A DNA stretch of 42,519 bases, from assembly GCA_913046335.1 (NCBI GenBank), contig CAJWSU010000012.1:1-42519 (forward strand), given 5' to 3'. The notes below the pieces were generated by a model. That model did no database searches. It was not told the DNA's origin and saw nothing but the letters and a program-made list of their open reading frames with translations. The position numbers and the translations under genes were made by a program. Shown one piece after another: positions 1 to 8,298 of this stretch. Numbering within the stretch: the stretch's first letter is position 1; every line of letters starts with the position of its first letter. Source of the stretch: TMED109 sp002684605 (lineage in GTDB: Bacteria; Pseudomonadota; Alphaproteobacteria; TMED109).

Positions 1-125
1 TAATAGTTTCTTCCGCTATAAACAAAGAAGGGTTAGACAGTATAATAAATACTTTATATTCTTTTATGGAAGAACATAATAAAGAAAATAATAATGAAAT
101 TAAAGAAGAAAAATGGTCCCCATAG
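1..125 (+). CDS. obgE: GTPase ObgE/CgtA, C-terminal end (partial)
   Basis: The reading frame enters from the left edge (first whole codon at base 3) and ends at a TAG at 123-125. The visible peptide begins IVSSAINKEGLDSIINTLYS, which matches the end of an Obg-type G domain (the SA motif followed by a GL-D-I helix). An acidic, Asn-rich tail follows and ends in Trp-Ser-Pro, an ending I associate with alphaproteobacterial ObgE. The family is a ribosome-associated GTPase acting in 50S assembly and stress control. Location directly before proB is the usual alphaproteobacterial order. The last 13 bases overlap the start of proB, suggesting translational coupling. Only about 40 residues are visible, so the call rests on the tail motif plus context. 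Confidence 0.8.
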   Translation, partial: IVSSAINKEGLDSIINTLYSFMEEHNKENNNEIKEEKWSP

Positions 126-1264
126 ATTCAATTAATAATGAATATGTTAATAAAGCTAGCAGAATAGTTTTAAAGGTTGGGTCTTCATTAATAGTTAATC
201 CTACTACAGGCTATATTAATAGTACCTGGGTAGAAAACTTAGCGAATGATATATTGTTTTTATTGAATAAAAATAAAGAGGTATTAATAGTTAGTTCCGG
301 AGCTATTGCACTAGGAAAAACTGAGCTTAATTTGCAAAATAGATCTTTAATACTCTCAGAAAAACAAGCTGCAGCAGCTGCTGGCCAAATAGTATTGGCA
401 AAAGCCTGGAAAAGTGTTTTTGAAAAAATTGAAATTAAATGCGCTCAAATTTTAGTTGGTCATAGTGATTTAGAAACAAGAAGAACTGCTATGAATACTA
501 GAGCCACATTAAATACACTACTAAAATTAAAAGTTATTCCCATTATCAATGAAAATGATACCGTTGCTACTTTAGAAATTAGGTATGGTGATAATGACCA
601 ATTAGCAGCAAGGATATCGCAATTAGTAGAAGCAGATGTATTAGTTCTTTTATCTGATATAGATGGATTATATTCTAAAGACCCTAAATCTTCTAAGAAT
701 GCTAAGTTTATTGCTGAAATTGATTGCATCTCTAAAGACATTGAAGCTATGGCAAAAAATACTACGTCTAATATAGCCTCTGGTGGAATGATAACTAAAA
801 TAAAGGCAGCTAAAATTGCAACAGCTGCTGGATGTAATTTAATAATAGCGTATGGGCAAAATAATAATAGTTTAATAAAATTAATAAATGGTGGCAAACA
901 TTCTATTTTTAAATCTAATTTAACACCTCTGAGCGCAAAGAAAAAGTGGATAATAAGTAAAAAAAATAAATCAAAGTTTATTATTATAAATAAAAGTGCA
1001 GAAAAAACTTTAATATCGGGAAAGAGCTTATTAGCTAATGGCATAAAATCTAATTCTGGTAACTTTGATAGAGGAGAAATTATTAATATCTTATCAATTG
1101 ATAATAATATACTAGGCTATGGAATAATAGCATACGATGCCAAAGAAATAAAAAAAATTCAAGGAAAACAAAGTAAAGATATTGAAAAATTATTAGGATA
1201 TAAAGTTAAGGATGAAGCTATACATAGAAATGATATAGTTCTAAATCAAGAAAGAAGAAAATAA
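113..1264 (+). CDS. proB: Glutamate 5-kinase
   Basis: Phosphorylates L-glutamate with ATP to gamma-glutamyl phosphate, the first step of proline synthesis, in the cytoplasm. The 383 residues carry an amino-acid-kinase domain followed by a C-terminal PUA domain, the full-length two-domain form. Visible motifs are KVGSS at residues 21-25, SSGAIALG at 61-68, the substrate loop NENDTVATLEIRYGDNDQ, LLSDIDGLYSKDP, and GGMITKIKAAKIA. The ATG at 113 lies inside the end of obgE and follows a purine-rich stretch. No other Met occurs before the conserved core, so this start is preferred. proA begins 2 bases after the stop, so the two enzymes of the labile phosphate intermediate are made together. In this family proline feedback is typical, but nothing in the DNA shows further control. 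Confidence 0.96.
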   Translation: MVPIDSINNEYVNKASRIVLKVGSSLIVNPTTGYINSTWVENLANDILFLLNKNKEVLIVSSGAIALGKTELNLQNRSLILSEKQAAAAAGQIVLAKAWKSVFEKIEIKCAQILVGHSDLETRRTAMNTRATLNTLLKLKVIPIINENDTVATLEIRYGDNDQLAARISQLVEADVLVLLSDIDGLYSKDPKSSKNAKFIAEIDCISKDIEAMAKNTTSNIASGGMITKIKAAKIATAAGCNLIIAYGQNNNSLIKLINGGKHSIFKSNLTPLSAKKKWIISKKNKSKFIIINKSAEKTLISGKSLLANGIKSNSGNFDRGEIINILSIDNNILGYGIIAYDAKEIKKIQGKQSKDIEKLLGYKVKDEAIHRNDIVLNQERRK

Positions 1265-1265
1265 A

Positions 1266-2531
1266 ATGAGTAATAAAGAGATGATTGATCATATTGAAGA
1301 TATTTGCTTTAAAGCTTATAAAGCATCAAATGCATTATCTCATGCCACAACAGATGCTAAAAATGAAGCTTTAGAAAAAATTGCAATAAGCATCCATAAA
1401 GATAAAAAGTTAATTTTAGAAGCAAATGTTATTGATATGAATTTAGCAAAAAAAAATAATATTTCAGAAGCATTTTTAGATAGGCTATTTTTAGATGAAA
1501 GCCGAATAGATAGCATAATAAATGGCGTCTATAATATAATAAAATTAGATGATCCAATTGGAACTAAAATTAAGCACTGGAAGCCATCAAATGAAATAGA
1601 TATGACTCAAATAAGAGTTCCTATTGGAGTTATTGGAATAATATATGAATCAAGGCCTAATGTGACAGCAGATGCTAGTGCATTAGCCTTAAAGTCAGGA
1701 AACTCTATAATTTTAAGAGGAGGCTCGGAAAGTTTTCACTCAAGTTCCGCAATAGTTAACTCTATTAAAAACGGGTTAAAAGAATCAAAAATATCTGAAG
1801 ATTGCGTACATATCATTAATACTATTGATAGAGATGCTGTTGGCTTACTATTAAATATGCACAAATATGTTAACTTAATTATTCCACGAGGAGGCAAAGC
1901 ATTAATTGAAAGAGTTCAAATAGATAGTAAAATACCAGTTTTATCTCATTTAGATGGCTTATGTCACACATATATAGATGTAGATGCTAATAAGGATATG
2001 GCTCTAGATATTGTTATCAATGCAAAAATGAGAAGAACAGGTATTTGTGGTTCTACAGAAACGTTACTATGCCATAAGGATGTAGTAAATAATATTCTGC
2101 CTAATATAATTAATAAGCTTTTACAGCTGGGATGTGAATTAAGGGCAGATAAAAGTATCCAAACTTTGAATAAAGCTGTTAAGAATGCTACAAAAGAAGA
2201 TTGGCAAACTGAATATCTAGATAAAATACTTTCTATCAAATCTGTTGCAAGTGTTGATGATGCAATAAAACATATTGAAAAGTTTGGATCTAATCATACA
2301 GATGCCATCATTACTGATAATAAAGATACTGCTGAAATTTTTCTAAAAAAAGTAAATAGTGCTATAGTGCTGCATAATGCTTCTACACAATACGCGGATG
2401 GGGGAGAATTTGGAATGGGAGCCGAAATGGGAATAGCTACTGGTAAATTACATGCAAGAGGACCTGTAGGTTTGGAGCAATTAACTACTTATAAATATCA
2501 ACTTCGGGGTAATGGTCAGGTAAGGCCCTAG
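1266..2531 (+). CDS. proA: Glutamate-5-semialdehyde dehydrogenase (gamma-glutamyl phosphate reductase)
   Basis: Reduces gamma-glutamyl phosphate with NADPH to glutamate-5-semialdehyde, the second step of proline synthesis. The 421 residues are the usual family length and form an aldehyde-dehydrogenase-fold protein. Diagnostic segments are GIIYESRPNVTADASALALK (about residues 124-143), RGGSESFHSS, LIIPRGGKALI, and MRRTGICGSTETLL, in which Cys261 is the expected catalytic thiol. The C-terminal GGEFGMGAEMGIATGKLHARGP is also conserved. The gene starts 2 bases after proB and is very probably co-transcribed and coupled with it. Together with a downstream proC (not in the window) it would complete proline synthesis from glutamate. 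No truncation or missing motif seen. Confidence 0.97.
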   Translation: MSNKEMIDHIEDICFKAYKASNALSHATTDAKNEALEKIAISIHKDKKLILEANVIDMNLAKKNNISEAFLDRLFLDESRIDSIINGVYNIIKLDDPIGTKIKHWKPSNEIDMTQIRVPIGVIGIIYESRPNVTADASALALKSGNSIILRGGSESFHSSSAIVNSIKNGLKESKISEDCVHIINTIDRDAVGLLLNMHKYVNLIIPRGGKALIERVQIDSKIPVLSHLDGLCHTYIDVDANKDMALDIVINAKMRRTGICGSTETLLCHKDVVNNILPNIINKLLQLGCELRADKSIQTLNKAVKNATKEDWQTEYLDKILSIKSVASVDDAIKHIEKFGSNHTDAIITDNKDTAEIFLKKVNSAIVLHNASTQYADGGEFGMGAEMGIATGKLHARGPVGLEQLTTYKYQLRGNGQVRP

Positions 2532-2590
2532 ATTTGTCTGTAAACAAAAAAATCTATTATAAGTCTATAGGCTTAACCAAAAGAAGAAAA

Positions 2591-3160
2591 ATGAAAATTG
2601 GATTATTAGGTGGGTCATTTAACCCTGCTCATAGTGGGCATATTTATATCTCAAATGAAGCACTAAAAAGATTAGAACTTGATGAAGTTTGGTGGCTAGT
2701 AAGCCCACAAAATCCTTTAAAGTCAAATTCCATAAGCGCTCCTTTAAGTATTAGATTGGATAATGCTAGAAGCATCGCAAAAGGGCATAATATTAGAGTT
2801 GAAGACCTAGAAACAAAATTTAAAACAAATTTTACATCTAAAACTTTAGAATTAATAATAAAAAGATATGGTGGAAGCAAATTTGTTTGGCTAATGGGAG
2901 CAGATAATCTTGTAGAAATTAACCAGTGGTTCAATTGGAAAAATATCTTTCAGGTAATGCCTGTTGCAGTTTTTAATAGAGGTGTTTATTCTTACAGTGT
3001 AATTAATTCTATTGCAGGGAAATACTATTTTTCAAAACTACATAAAGCTAAAGATTCAAATTCTATTTTTAATAAGCCACTTCCTGCTTGGCAGTTTCTA
3101 CATATTAATAAAAACCCAGTATCATCTACTTTATTAAGATTTAAAAAAAATCATGGATAG
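2591..3160 (+). CDS. nadD: Nicotinate-nucleotide adenylyltransferase
   Basis: Adenylates nicotinate mononucleotide with ATP to deamido-NAD, a late step in NAD synthesis. The N-terminus MKIGLLGGSFNPAHSGH contains the nucleotidyltransferase GGSFNP-H-GH signature (residues 7-17). WLMGADNL and the C-terminal VSSTLLR (the ISSTxIR equivalent) complete the fold. I chose the ATG at 2591 because it follows a purine-rich AAGAAGAAAA and begins directly at the conserved core. An in-frame TTG at 2534, 2 bases after the proA stop, would add 19 residues; some alphaproteobacterial NadD proteins do carry a short N-terminal extension, so that start cannot be excluded. Predicted length is 189 residues, normal for the family. 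It is followed 5 bases later by rsfS, the conserved nadD-rsfS pairing. Confidence 0.93.
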   Translation: MKIGLLGGSFNPAHSGHIYISNEALKRLELDEVWWLVSPQNPLKSNSISAPLSIRLDNARSIAKGHNIRVEDLETKFKTNFTSKTLELIIKRYGGSKFVWLMGADNLVEINQWFNWKNIFQVMPVAVFNRGVYSYSVINSIAGKYYFSKLHKAKDSNSIFNKPLPAWQFLHINKNPVSSTLLRFKKNHG

Positions 3161-3165
3161 GAAAA

Positions 3166-3525
3166 ATGTTAAAAATGGATAATAAAAAACTAAATAATTG
3201 TATAGAAAAAATATTAAGTGATGGTAAGGCAGAAAATATAATATCAATATCTTTAAAAGGTAAGTCTTCAATAGCTGATTATATGATTATAGCTAGTGGC
3301 AGCTCTACAAGACATGTCAGTGCCTTAGCGAGTCAAGTAGCAACAAAGCTAAAAGCATTAGACTATCGGGTATTTTCTATGGAAGGTCAAAGAAGCGGTG
3401 ATTGGGCTTTGGTAGATGCAGGAGATGTGATTGTTCACTTATTTAGACCAGAAGTAAGAGAGTTTTATAATTTAGATAAAATGTGGCTTGCACCAAAAGA
3501 TAAAAGTATGGAAGAAAACCTCTAA
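3166..3525 (+). CDS. rsfS: Ribosomal silencing factor RsfS (Iojap family)
   Basis: A 119-residue Iojap/RsfS protein. The family binds ribosomal protein L14 on the 50S subunit and blocks subunit joining when nutrients are short. Visible hallmarks are ADYMIIASGSSTRHVSALA in the first half and GDWALVDAGDVIVHLF followed by REFYNLDKMWL in the second. The start at 3166 gives MLKMDNKKLNN; a second Met three codons in is an equally possible start. It follows nadD by 5 bases and precedes the EnvC-like gene by 8. In most alphaproteobacteria rlmH and often gpmI come next; neither is here, although rsfS itself looks intact. Confidence 0.95.
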   Translation: MLKMDNKKLNNCIEKILSDGKAENIISISLKGKSSIADYMIIASGSSTRHVSALASQVATKLKALDYRVFSMEGQRSGDWALVDAGDVIVHLFRPEVREFYNLDKMWLAPKDKSMEENL

Positions 3526-3533
3526 AAAATATT

Positions 3534-4637
3534 ATGCATATAAAATTCAATTTTATATTAAAAATAATCATATTATTATCTATAGCAAACTTTCAAACCT
3601 ATTTTACTTATGCAGCAGAAAAAATTGATAAAAAAGAATACCTCAAAGAATTAGAGAATATTGAAGCCCTTATATTAAAAGATAAACATAAAATAAAAAT
3701 TTTAGATCAAAAATTAAAAGGTATTTCAAAACATATAAGTAATATTAGAAAAAATATTGTTTATAATGATCAAAAAGTTAAAGGATATGATTCAAAAAAA
3801 TCTTTACTTAAAAATAAATTATATGAAATTGAAAAACTAATTGCGAATGCAAAGATTAATAAAAAAAAATATAGTTATGCATTAGATAAATTATTATTAT
3901 TAATCTATATAAATAAAGAATTTAGCTATGATATTCATACTAAAAAAAAAATTATTTTAGACTATTTACTTCATGAAAATATTAGCAACCATAATAAACT
4001 TAATAAAATTATTTTTAATTCTTTAAAAGAATTGTCTCTAATTAATAAAGAAATTAAGAATATTAATGAATATATAAAAAATATTACTAAAAAAGCTAAT
4101 ACTAAAGATTTACTTATAAAAAATACAGCATCCGAAGCTATCACTATCTCTAAAAAAAGAGCATTATTAAATATCATTAATAATAATAAAAATCAAAGAG
4201 ATAAAATAACGAAGATACTAAGCTTATTAAAAAAAAATTATACTCAAAAACCTCTCGAAATAATTAGATGGAACAATTTTTATAAAAATAACTTAATTTT
4301 AAAATTTAAAAATTTGAAGAAACCAGAAGGTATAATTTATGAATTTAACATAGAAACAGAAGTAATTGCTCCAGTATCTGGTAAAATAGTATTTGCTGAT
4401 TATTTTAAAGGTTACAAAAATATTTTTATTATTGATCCTGGCTTCGGTTTTCACGTTGTACTTTCAGGATTAGATGAAATATACTATAAGGTAGGAAGGT
4501 ATATTAAGGCAGGAGAAAAAATAGGTGTGTTAAAAATTAATCAATCTAATCCTGTAGAGCTTTACGTAGAAGTTAGGTTAAATGGGAAAACAATCAATCC
4601 TATTGAATGGTTCAATAAAAATAGTAAAGGTAAATAA
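3534..4637 (+). CDS. envC: EnvC-like murein hydrolase activator (degenerate LytM/M23 domain)
   Basis: A 367-residue exported protein. It has an N-terminal signal peptide (hydrophobic residues about 5-26, likely cleavage near Tyr-Ala-Ala at 26-28), a long Lys/Ile/Asn-rich coiled-coil-like region (about 33-260), and a C-terminal LytM-fold domain (about 276-365). That domain keeps the fold signatures APVSGKIVFAD, DPGFGFHVVLSGL, VGRYIKAGEKIG and NGKTINPIEWF. It lacks the zinc ligands of active M23 peptidases: no HxxxD in the first motif and no HxH in the last. This resembles EnvC, a non-catalytic periplasmic activator of the amidases that split septal peptidoglycan. Position between rsfS and ctpA matches the alphaproteobacterial murein hydrolase activator locus. 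The amidase partner is not in the window. Codon use is extremely AT-rich, especially in the coiled-coil part. Confidence 0.85.
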   Translation: MHIKFNFILKIIILLSIANFQTYFTYAAEKIDKKEYLKELENIEALILKDKHKIKILDQKLKGISKHISNIRKNIVYNDQKVKGYDSKKSLLKNKLYEIEKLIANAKINKKKYSYALDKLLLLIYINKEFSYDIHTKKKIILDYLLHENISNHNKLNKIIFNSLKELSLINKEIKNINEYIKNITKKANTKDLLIKNTASEAITISKKRALLNIINNNKNQRDKITKILSLLKKNYTQKPLEIIRWNNFYKNNLILKFKNLKKPEGIIYEFNIETEVIAPVSGKIVFADYFKGYKNIFIIDPGFGFHVVLSGLDEIYYKVGRYIKAGEKIGVLKINQSNPVELYVEVRLNGKTINPIEWFNKNSKGK

Positions 4638-4639
4638 TA

Positions 4640-5938
4640 ATGAAATATTTTAATTTAAATAAAATAAATACCGTTAGTTTCGCAATGATTATTTTAATAT
4701 TATTTAGCTTTAGTTCTAGAGCTGAAGAAAAAGAAACAAATGTATATCAACAGTTAAACATGTTTGGAGAAGTATACGAAAGAATAAGAAGAGAATATGT
4801 AGAAGAAGTTGATGATAAAGAATTAATTGAAGCTGCCATACAAGGGATGCTCCAATCTCTTGATCCGCACTCATCTTTTATGAATGCTGAGTCCTTCGAT
4901 GATATGCAAGTACAAACTAAGGGAGAGTTTGGTGGTTTAGGTATAGAAGTTAATATGGAAGATGGTTTTGTTAAAGTCATATCACCCATAGATGACACGC
5001 CGGCATTTGAAGCAGGAGTTCAAGCTGGAGATTTTATAATTGAGATAGATGGGGCTTCAGTATATGGTCTATCCTTAGGTGAAGCAGTAGAACAAATGCG
5101 AGGCTTAGTTGATACAAATATTACTATAAAAATTAGTAGAGGAGAACAGGAACCATTTGATATTACTATTACAAGAGCTAAAATTAAAGTTCAGTCTGTT
5201 AAAGGTAGAAGAGAAGGTAATGCAGTATATTTAAGAATTACTTCTTTTAATGAAAAAACTCAGTCTGGTCTTTTAAAAAATATGAAAAAATTAAGAGATG
5301 AAATAGGAGAAGATATTACTGGTGTCATTCTAGATCTGAGGAACAACCCTGGAGGACTATTAAATCAAGCAGTAGCTGTATCTGATGCTTTTTTAAATAG
5401 GGGAGAAATAGTATCTACTAGAGGAAGAAAAGCCAAGGGACAGCAAAAATTTAATGCTAAATCTGGTGATATTACTGATGGATTACCAGTTATTATTTTA
5501 ATAAATGGAGGGTCAGCATCTGCATCTGAAATAGTTGCAGGCGCATTGCAAGATCATAAACGTGCGGTAATAATGGGCACAACTTCATTTGGAAAAGGTT
5601 CTGTTCAAACAATTATGCCCGTGCAACGAGATTCTGCTATGAGACTTACTACGGCTAGGTACTATACTCCTTCTGGCAATTCTATTCAAGCAAAGGGTAT
5701 TGTTCCAGATATTATAGTTAAACAAGCCAAAATTGAAGAATTAGAGCCATTCTCAAGTAGAAAAGAAAGTGACTTAAAAGGACATTTAGAAAACCCAAAA
5801 GAAGGGAATAGTACGCTAGAAAAAATTAAAAAAGAAAATAGTACTTCTGAGATTAATAATGAAAAAATAGACTATCAGTTAAATAGAGCTAAAGATTTAT
5901 TAGAAGGTATATCGCTTTATAATAGAAAGAATGGCTAG
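4640..5938 (+). CDS. ctpA: Carboxy-terminal processing protease (S41 family)
   Basis: A periplasmic or membrane-linked serine protease of family S41 that trims or degrades proteins from their C-termini. The 432 residues show a signal peptide (residues 1-28, cleavage expected after Ser-Arg-Ala), a PDZ domain (about 97-168, with GGLGIEV and AGVQAGDFIIEIDG), and the catalytic S41 domain. The Ser-Lys dyad is visible as NGGSASASEIVAGAL (Ser295) and SFGKGSVQ (Lys320), with the 25-residue spacing known for Prc/CtpA. The C-terminal 70 residues are a charged, low-complexity tail rich in Glu, Lys and Ser. It starts 2 bases after the EnvC-like gene and its end overlaps rppH by 8 bases. The conserved envC-ctpA pairing suggests joint work on the cell wall, but the substrate cannot be read from sequence. 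Confidence 0.95.
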   Translation: MKYFNLNKINTVSFAMIILILFSFSSRAEEKETNVYQQLNMFGEVYERIRREYVEEVDDKELIEAAIQGMLQSLDPHSSFMNAESFDDMQVQTKGEFGGLGIEVNMEDGFVKVISPIDDTPAFEAGVQAGDFIIEIDGASVYGLSLGEAVEQMRGLVDTNITIKISRGEQEPFDITITRAKIKVQSVKGRREGNAVYLRITSFNEKTQSGLLKNMKKLRDEIGEDITGVILDLRNNPGGLLNQAVAVSDAFLNRGEIVSTRGRKAKGQQKFNAKSGDITDGLPVIILINGGSASASEIVAGALQDHKRAVIMGTTSFGKGSVQTIMPVQRDSAMRLTTARYYTPSGNSIQAKGIVPDIIVKQAKIEELEPFSSRKESDLKGHLENPKEGNSTLEKIKKENSTSEINNEKIDYQLNRAKDLLEGISLYNRKNG

Positions 5939-6416
5939 TACAGAAAAATACAGACCAAATGTTGGCGCAGTTATATTTAATAAAAATGCTGATATATGGA
6001 TAGGTAAAAGAGCCGATATTTCTTCAAAGTCTTCTTGGCAAATGCCTCAAGGTGGAATAGATATTAATGAACCTTCATTAGAAGCTGCTGTAAGAGAGGT
6101 TTATGAAGAAACAGGAATTAAAAGTATTAAACATATTTCTTTTATTAATAAATGGATAAAATATAAATTGCCTGTAAATATTGCTGTGAATAAATGGAAT
6201 GGTAAATATGTGGGACAGATGCAAAAATGGTATCTATTTTATTTTTACGGTGAAGACTCTGAAGTAAATATTAATATAGATCATAATCCTGAATTTAGTG
6301 ACTGGAAATGGGCAAATACAATATATATAGAAAAAAATGTTACACATTTTAGAAAAAATATTTATAAAACTGTGTTTAAAAAATTTAGTACTAATATAAC
6401 AAACACACTAAATTAG
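5931..6416 (+). CDS. rppH: RNA pyrophosphohydrolase (Nudix)
   Basis: Removes pyrophosphate from 5'-triphosphate RNA ends, which triggers 5'-dependent mRNA decay. The 161 residues contain the RppH signature SWQMPQGGID followed by a complete Nudix box (G-x5-E-x7-REVYEETGI, about residues 41-63). The N-terminal YRPNVGAVIFNKN is also typical of RppH/YgdP. The ATG lies 8 bases inside ctpA, so the genes are likely coupled. Its TAG at 6414-6416 overlaps the stop of the convergent atpC gene, leaving no room for an intergenic terminator. A general diadenosine-polyphosphate hydrolase is the alternative reading, but the QMPQGGID motif and locus favour RppH. Confidence 0.94.
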   Translation: MASTEKYRPNVGAVIFNKNADIWIGKRADISSKSSWQMPQGGIDINEPSLEAAVREVYEETGIKSIKHISFINKWIKYKLPVNIAVNKWNGKYVGQMQKWYLFYFYGEDSEVNINIDHNPEFSDWKWANTIYIEKNVTHFRKNIYKTVFKKFSTNITNTLN

Positions 6417-6823
6417 TTGATATTTTTAAAATCTATCATCGCTTGATATTTTTCAATACGTTTCAATATTGGTTTTTCATTTAATTCATTTTCTGAAACT
6501 TCTAATTCATCATTACATTGTTTGATTTTATCTGCACATTCTGAAATGTTAATATCATTAGAAGAAATAACCTCTGTAGCAAGAATAGAAACTTTATCAT
6601 TAATCACTTCTATAAAGCCTCCCGATATAAAAAAAAGCTCTATTTCTTTATCTGCTTCTATTTTAAGTAAACCAGGCCTTATACTTGAAACTAAAGCTGT
6701 ATGACCTGGAAGTAATCCAAAATCACCTTCTGTTCCAGAAATGCTAACCATATCTACTGATTTAGACATAATTAGTTTCTCTGGCGAAACTACTTCTAAA
6801 TTTAGCTTTTCTTCATCTGCCAT
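6413..6823 (-). CDS. atpC: F1 ATP synthase epsilon subunit
   Basis: A 136-residue central-stalk subunit of F1 that couples rotation to catalysis and can inhibit ATP hydrolysis. The N-terminal beta-sandwich is evident in LNLEVVSPEKLIMSKSVDMV and in GDFGLLPGHTALVSSIRPGLL. The C-terminal helical pair is short and charged. It is the last gene of the atpHAGDC operon, 17 bases after atpD. Its stop codon overlaps the stop of convergent rppH by 4 bases. Length is near the family norm. Confidence 0.95.
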   Translation of the reverse strand: MADEEKLNLEVVSPEKLIMSKSVDMVSISGTEGDFGLLPGHTALVSSIRPGLLKIEADKEIELFFISGGFIEVINDKVSILATEVISSNDINISECADKIKQCNDELEVSENELNEKPILKRIEKYQAMIDFKNIN

Positions 6824-6840
6824 TTTTCTATCTTTCTAAT

Positions 6841-8262
6841 TTATGCAGCTTTCTCTTCCATAGCTTTAGCTTTTTCTATTGCTTCTTCCATAGTACCTAC
6901 CATATAAAATGCAGCCTCAGGTAGATGGTCATACTCACCAGAGCATAATGCCTTAAAACCTTTAATAGTATCTTCTAAATCAACAAATTTTCCTGGTGAA
7001 CCTGTGAATACCTCTGCCACATGAAAGGGTTGAGACAAGAATCTTTGAATTTTTCTAGCTCTATTAACTGTAAGCTTATCTTCTTCAGATAATTCATCCA
7101 TTCCTAAAATAGCTATAATATCTTGTAATGACTTATATGATTGCAAAATACTTTGCACATCTCTTGCAACTTGGTAATGCTCTTCGCCAATTACTCTAGG
7201 ATCCAGAATACGAGAAGTGGAATCAAGAGGATCAACTGCTGGATAAATTCCCAATTCAGCAATTTGTCTTGATAAAACAGTTGTTGCATCCAAATGGGCA
7301 AAAGATGTCGCTGGTGCTGGATCAGTTAAGTCATCAGCAGGAACATAAATAGCTTGTACTGAAGTGATTGAACCTTTTTTTGTAGATGTAATTCTTTCTT
7401 GTAAAGCTCCCATATCTGTTGCTAAAGTAGGCTGATAACCAACAGCTGATGGAATACGACCTAGTAATGCTGAAACCTCAGACCCTGCCTGTGTAAATCT
7501 AAAAATATTATCTACAAAAAATAATACATCTTGACCTTCTTCATCTCTAAAATACTCTGCCATAGTCAAACCTGAAAGTGCTACTCTAAGACGTGCCCCA
7601 GGAGGTTCGTTCATTTGACCATAAACTAAAGCTGCTTTTGACTCTTTTCCCTTTAAGTCTATTACGCCTGATTCGATCATCTCATGATATAAATCATTAC
7701 CTTCTCTAGTTCTTTCTCCTACACCCGCAAAAACTGAATAACCACCATGTCCTTTAGCAATATTATTAATTAATTCCATGATTAAAACTGTCTTACCCAC
7801 TCCTGCGCCTCCAAATAAACCAATTTTGCCACCCTTAGCATATGGCGCTAATAAATCAACTACCTTAATTCCTGTCACTAATATCTCAGATTCTGTTGAT
7901 TGATCAGTATAAGAAGGTGCAGGCCTATGTATTGGGTATGAAGTTTTTGTTTTTACTGGTCCTCTTTCATCAACTGGCTCTCCAATTACATTCACAATTC
8001 TTCCAAGCATTTCAGGCCCTACTGGTACTGATATAGGTTTGCCAGTTTGGGTTACTTCTTTTCCTCTAACTAAACCATCAGTTGCTGACATCGCGATAGC
8101 TCTTACTGTTTTTTCCCCTAGATGCTGCGCAACTTCCAAAACAAGTCTTTCACCAGAATTATCTATTTCTAAACCATCCAATATACTTGGCAGATCTTCA
8201 TCAAATTGAACATCTACTACTGGCCCGATAACCTGCGTTACTTTTCCTATATTACCTGTCAT
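6841..8262 (-). CDS. atpD: F1 ATP synthase beta subunit
   Basis: Catalytic subunit of the F1 sector, which makes ATP from ADP and phosphate using the proton gradient. The 473 residues begin MTGNIGKVTQVIGPVVDVQF and contain the P-loop GGAGVGKTVLIMELI, the catalytic-Glu region GERTREGNDLYHEM, the DELSEED-equivalent DELSEEDKL, and LSQPFHVAEVFTG. I chose the ATG at 8262 because a strong Shine-Dalgarno GGAG lies 6 bases before it. An in-frame ATG at 8274 would add Met-Glu-Ile-Lys and has a weaker leader. It lies between atpG and atpC in the usual operon order. Confidence 0.98.
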   Translation of the reverse strand: MTGNIGKVTQVIGPVVDVQFDEDLPSILDGLEIDNSGERLVLEVAQHLGEKTVRAIAMSATDGLVRGKEVTQTGKPISVPVGPEMLGRIVNVIGEPVDERGPVKTKTSYPIHRPAPSYTDQSTESEILVTGIKVVDLLAPYAKGGKIGLFGGAGVGKTVLIMELINNIAKGHGGYSVFAGVGERTREGNDLYHEMIESGVIDLKGKESKAALVYGQMNEPPGARLRVALSGLTMAEYFRDEEGQDVLFFVDNIFRFTQAGSEVSALLGRIPSAVGYQPTLATDMGALQERITSTKKGSITSVQAIYVPADDLTDPAPATSFAHLDATTVLSRQIAELGIYPAVDPLDSTSRILDPRVIGEEHYQVARDVQSILQSYKSLQDIIAILGMDELSEEDKLTVNRARKIQRFLSQPFHVAEVFTGSPGKFVDLEDTIKGFKALCSGEYDHLPEAAFYMVGTMEEAIEKAKAMEEKAA

Positions 8263-8298
8263 TTTAATCTCCATTCTTATGTGAATTCTAATTTATTT

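Noticed and set aside
460..1044. Long antisense open frame (194 codons) inside proB
   Set aside because: It is a shadow of a strongly conserved gene; the product is hydrophobic only because it reads AT-rich codons in reverse, and it has no recognisable motif or ribosome binding site.
2534..2590. TTG start adding 19 residues to NadD
   Set aside because: No homologous-looking sequence in the extension and a better ATG with purine-rich leader at 2591; kept as an alternative only.
3534..4637. Active M23 endopeptidase
   Set aside because: The zinc ligands (HxxxD and HxH) are absent in the LytM domain, so an activator role is more likely.
8263..8274. Upstream ATG for atpD
   Set aside because: The ATG at 8262 has a GGAG box at ideal distance and matches the family start; the upstream codon is possible but weaker.
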